From JAEXNA01 sp050486105 (GTDB lineage: Bacteria > Vulcanimicrobiota > Xenobia > Xenobiales > JADMJV01), in contig JBJHCR010000018.1 in the NCBI GenBank assembly GCA_050486105.1, forward strand, positions 1 to 35,306: a stretch of DNA of 35,306 nucleotides, read 5' to 3'. Position numbers and translations under genes: made by a program. Every line of letters starts with the position of its first letter. Positions within the stretch are counted from its first letter, which is position 1. Of this stretch, positions 33,509 to 35,306 are shown piece by piece. The notes beneath the pieces are model-generated. The model saw only the letters and a program-made list of their open reading frames with translations, did no database searches and had not been told where the DNA came from.

Positions 33509-34750
33509 CTACTCGAAGCCGACCCCTAACGACACATCACCGATTATGGTATTGATGAGGGATAGTCCTGCGGCGCTGGCGCTTATGACCCAAACCAGTC
33601 GTGTTTGCGCCGTAACCGGTATGTTAAGCCCAGTCACTATGCCATTGCTATTGGTGCCTACCGACACTATCCCGGTGAAGGAGGGGGCCAGAGTCACTTG
33701 AGCTCCTGGAACAGGAGTGAAGATGTTGTCGGGCGCGCTCGACTGATACAGCTGAGCACTCACCGTGACGGTGCTTCCCACTAGAGCGTAAGACTGTCGG
33801 GTGCTAAAGAAAGCACTGACCGAGGTAATGGTAGCGTCTCGAGGTAGGGAAGATGCAGGAATGGGATCAGAACCTGAGGGTGTTGCATCCAAGATTCCAC
33901 CCGAAAGCACTAAACCTGTCACACTACCGTATCCGGACACAGGCAGCGCAGTCACATCACCTGGCATTCCTCCGACAACGGTGGTAAGCTCCGCACCTCC
34001 GCTAGACAAAGCGATAGTTGAGCCACCAGGGCCCGAAGGTCCGGTTGCGCCGGTAGGACCAGTAGCACCATCAGTGCCATCAGTGCCAGTAGGACCGGTA
34101 GGCCCGGTAGCGCCATCAGCACCAGTGGGACCAGGAGCACCATCAGCGCCATCAGCGCCATCAGCACCGGTGGGACCAGTAGCACCATCAGCGCCATCAG
34201 CACCGGTGGGACCAGTAGCACCATCAGCGCCATCAGCACCTGTGGGACCGGTTGGACCAGAAGGTCCAGGATCACCGGTTGCTCCGGTAGCGCCATCCGC
34301 GCCCGTGGGACCAGTTGGTCCGGGAGGGCCGTCAATCACAAAACTGTCGTCTACCAGTATGGTGGTCGTTTGGCCAGGCTTGAGAGAGACCTCAAAGCGA
34401 TAGCGAGTTAGAAGTACACCCCCTGAGTCCACAACATCGATCTCCAAGAGTTCTACCAGAACGGAGACACTCAACTCCAGGATGTCTCCAGGTGGTTTGG
34501 GCAGAGCGAGCGGCCCCAGAAATCTCACTCCTTGGTTGTCGTAGCCAGTCACCACGAGGGTACTGGCTGCGGGTGGTAGGGCCGAGTTCAGAGTCGGCTG
34601 CCTAAAGTCTAATATCAGATTTGCGGGAGCCGGAATGTCGCCCCCCGAGTTGGACACAAATACATTGTCGTCTGAGGACGATCCGCAACCGTTTACCATG
34701 AACATAACGATGATCATAGCCCAGGCTGCCCTAATTCGATTCCCTTTCAC
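33509..34750 (-). CDS. Collagen-like lipoprotein
   Basis: This 413-aa surface protein starts at GTG 34750, 4 nt after GGAGG. Its short signal peptide ends in the lipobox VNGC, with lipid-modified Cys22 and a Ser/Asp-rich tether. A beta-rich domain fills about residues 40-138. It is followed by 34 Gly-X-Y triplets at 141-243, mainly GPT, GAD and GAT, then a beta-rich C-terminal domain (STIALSSGGAELTTVVGG, later SVSAFFSTRQSYALVGSTVT). The order of stalk then globular end resembles bacterial collagen-like proteins such as BclA. The triplets are encoded by near-identical DNA, including two perfect 36-bp copies at 34165-34236. A terminator follows at 33453-33490. Confidence 0.92.
   Translation of the reverse strand: MKGNRIRAAWAMIIVMFMVNGCGSSSDDNVFVSNSGGDIPAPANLILDFRQPTLNSALPPAASTLVVTGYDNQGVRFLGPLALPKPPGDILELSVSVLVELLEIDVVDSGGVLLTRYRFEVSLKPGQTTTILVDDSFVIDGPPGPTGPTGADGATGATGDPGPSGPTGPTGADGADGATGPTGADGADGATGPTGADGADGADGAPGPTGADGATGPTGPTGTDGTDGATGPTGATGPSGPGGSTIALSSGGAELTTVVGGMPGDVTALPVSGYGSVTGLVLSGGILDATPSGSDPIPASSLPRDATITSVSAFFSTRQSYALVGSTVTVSAQLYQSSAPDNIFTPVPGAQVTLAPSFTGIVSVGTNSNGIVTGLNIPVTAQTRLVWVISASAAGLSLINTIIGDVSLGVGFE
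34165..34236. repeat. Perfect 36-bp tandem duplication in the collagen-like stalk
   Basis: Two identical 36-bp units lie at 34165-34200 and 34201-34236, within a longer run of imperfect 9- and 18-bp repeats. Each unit encodes 12 residues (four Gly-X-Y triplets), so copy-number change would lengthen or shorten the stalk in frame. Confidence 0.85.
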
Positions 34751-35189
34751 GAAACCTCCAAATCTAGGGGCGGTTCCCCACCCCGATATCCAGGACGTGT
34801 CAAACTTAAGAATTGGAGTTGGGCCGGAGGTCCATCAATTCTGATTTCATCAATTCTCGGTTACCTACAACCCGGCACCCGTCACCCGTCACCCGTCACC
34901 CGTCACCCGTCACCCGCAAGCGGGTCCCCGGGTCCCCGGGTCCCCGGTCCCTAGCCCTCGAATTGATTTTCTCAGAACATCCAACTTCACCCAACTCCGT
35001 TGGGTACCCGGGTACCCGCCTCTCCACCCTAACCCGCAACCTTAAGCTTGACAGAGCACTAGCCATAGCTTGTATCCTAAATCGCCCAAGAATCCCGGCC
35101 TGGAGTTCCCTGCAATTGGGTGTGGTCAAAATTCATCCTTCGCCAAATCCGCACGGTGGCATGATTTCTGACGGCCTCTCATGAAAAAG
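34751..35189. other. Non-coding spacer with repeats
   Basis: I see no credible gene here. It holds a direct repeat CATCAATTCT (34833 and 34848) and an imperfect inverted repeat around the tandem array (ATCAATTC at 34849-34856, complement GAATTGAT at 34960-34967). A doubled palindrome GGGTACCCGGGTACCC lies near 35004-35019, and an 8-bp direct repeat GCCTCTCA at 35174 and 35189. Confidence 0.6.
34876..34951. repeat. Two adjoining short tandem arrays
   Basis: Five perfect CACCCGT units plus CACCCGC (34876-34917) are followed by three GGGTCCCC units and a partial one (34922-34951). The junction ACCCGC-AA-GCGGGT is a perfect hairpin, so the two arrays can fold back on each other. They are likely to vary in copy number between strains. 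Confidence 0.85.
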
Positions 35190-35244
35190 CCTCTCACTAT
35201 AATCCCGGATATCGGCCGTAGGAAGCTATATCCGGAGTGAGAGG
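35190..35244 (+). promoter_or_regulatory. Hairpin covering the ribosome-binding site of the last gene
   Basis: CCTCTCACT (35190-35198) pairs perfectly with AGTGAGAGG (35236-35244), and CCGGATAT (35205-35212) pairs perfectly with ATATCCGG (35228-35235), with a 6-nt bulge on one side. The 3' strand contains GAGAGG (35239-35244), the likely Shine-Dalgarno 7 nt before ATG 35252. TATAAT at 35198-35203 could instead be a -10 box, in which case the inverted repeats would act as DNA operators. Confidence 0.55.
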
Positions 35245-35251
35245 TGCAGTT

Positions 35252-35306
35252 ATGCAATCCAGATCTACCCCACCCAACCTGTTGAATCCTGCCGCTGAAG
35301 CCGACC
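35252..35306 (+). CDS. 5' end of a gene running off the window
   Basis: ATG 35252 with GAGAGG 7 nt upstream opens a frame that reads MQSRSTPPNLLNPAAEAD and continues to the window edge without a stop. Too little is present to name it. Confidence 0.5.
   Translation, partial: MQSRSTPPNLLNPAAEAD

Noticed and set aside
33801..34403. 200-codon Pro/Ala/Val-rich frame on the plus strand
   Set aside because: It is the complement of the Gly-X-Y repeats of the collagen-like gene; low-complexity repeats keep several frames open.
34870..34960. CRISPR array
   Set aside because: The repeats are only 7-8 bp and directly adjoining, with no spacers and no cas genes.

Overview
The window is an ordinary stretch of bacterial chromosome with dense protein genes, short spacers, many 4-nt ATGA overlaps, clear Shine-Dalgarno sites and GC somewhat above 50% by eye. 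I see no rRNA, tRNA, CRISPR, integrase or transposase. RapA, EttA, EngB, KatG, a lipobox protein, tandem PilZ domains, an ECF sigma factor and a collagen-like surface protein suggest a free-living, probably diderm bacterium. No gene fixes the phylum. A deep-branching or candidate-phylum lineage is my low-confidence guess.

Layout. 1-2800: a fold-back repeat, katG with a 16-bp palindromic operator-like site, and a small HTH regulator. 2882-4657: a beta-propeller gene that appears split by two compensating frameshifts, then an orphan HPt phosphotransfer protein. 4794-9601: a translationally coupled pair made of an HSP90-type GHKL ATPase (514 aa) and a larger protein (1088 aa). The larger protein looks like a paralogue whose ATP-binding residues have been lost. 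9620-13577: a rapA-ackA operon. 13640-17760: a DUF6941-like protein, a secreted HEMNH metallopeptidase, EttA and a GAF-GGDEF protein, joined by 4-nt overlaps in two pairs. 17741-18367: engB. 18848-21088: a Gly/Gln/Tyr-rich low-complexity protein and a helical protein of unknown function. 21144-24487: gpmI, a two-repeat protein with SmpA-like motifs and a tandem PilZ protein. 24522-31090: thrC, a 1315-aa TPR protein with acidic disordered linkers, and a Dus3-like tRNA-dihydrouridine synthase. 31039-32994: a methyltransferase, an ECF sigma factor and a TerB-like protein. 33509-34750: a collagen-like lipoprotein. 34751-35306: tandem repeats, a hairpin over a ribosome-binding site, and the start of a gene that leaves the window.

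Two things stand out. (1) The active/inactive GHKL pair at 4794-9601 is a good candidate for an undescribed two-subunit machine, with an HPt protein and a propeller protein next to it. (2) Five dispersed fold-back elements of about 160-200 bp (23-199, 18414-18586, 18595-18785, 22837-22997, 33136-33334) lie in spacers after gene ends, all in the same orientation. Their interior motifs sit at nearly constant offsets, while their terminal arms differ in sequence but stay complementary. That is the pattern expected of a structured RNA or a non-autonomous hairpin element.

Signalling is a secondary theme: one GGDEF protein without a visible inhibitory site, one tandem PilZ protein, one HPt and one ECF sigma factor.
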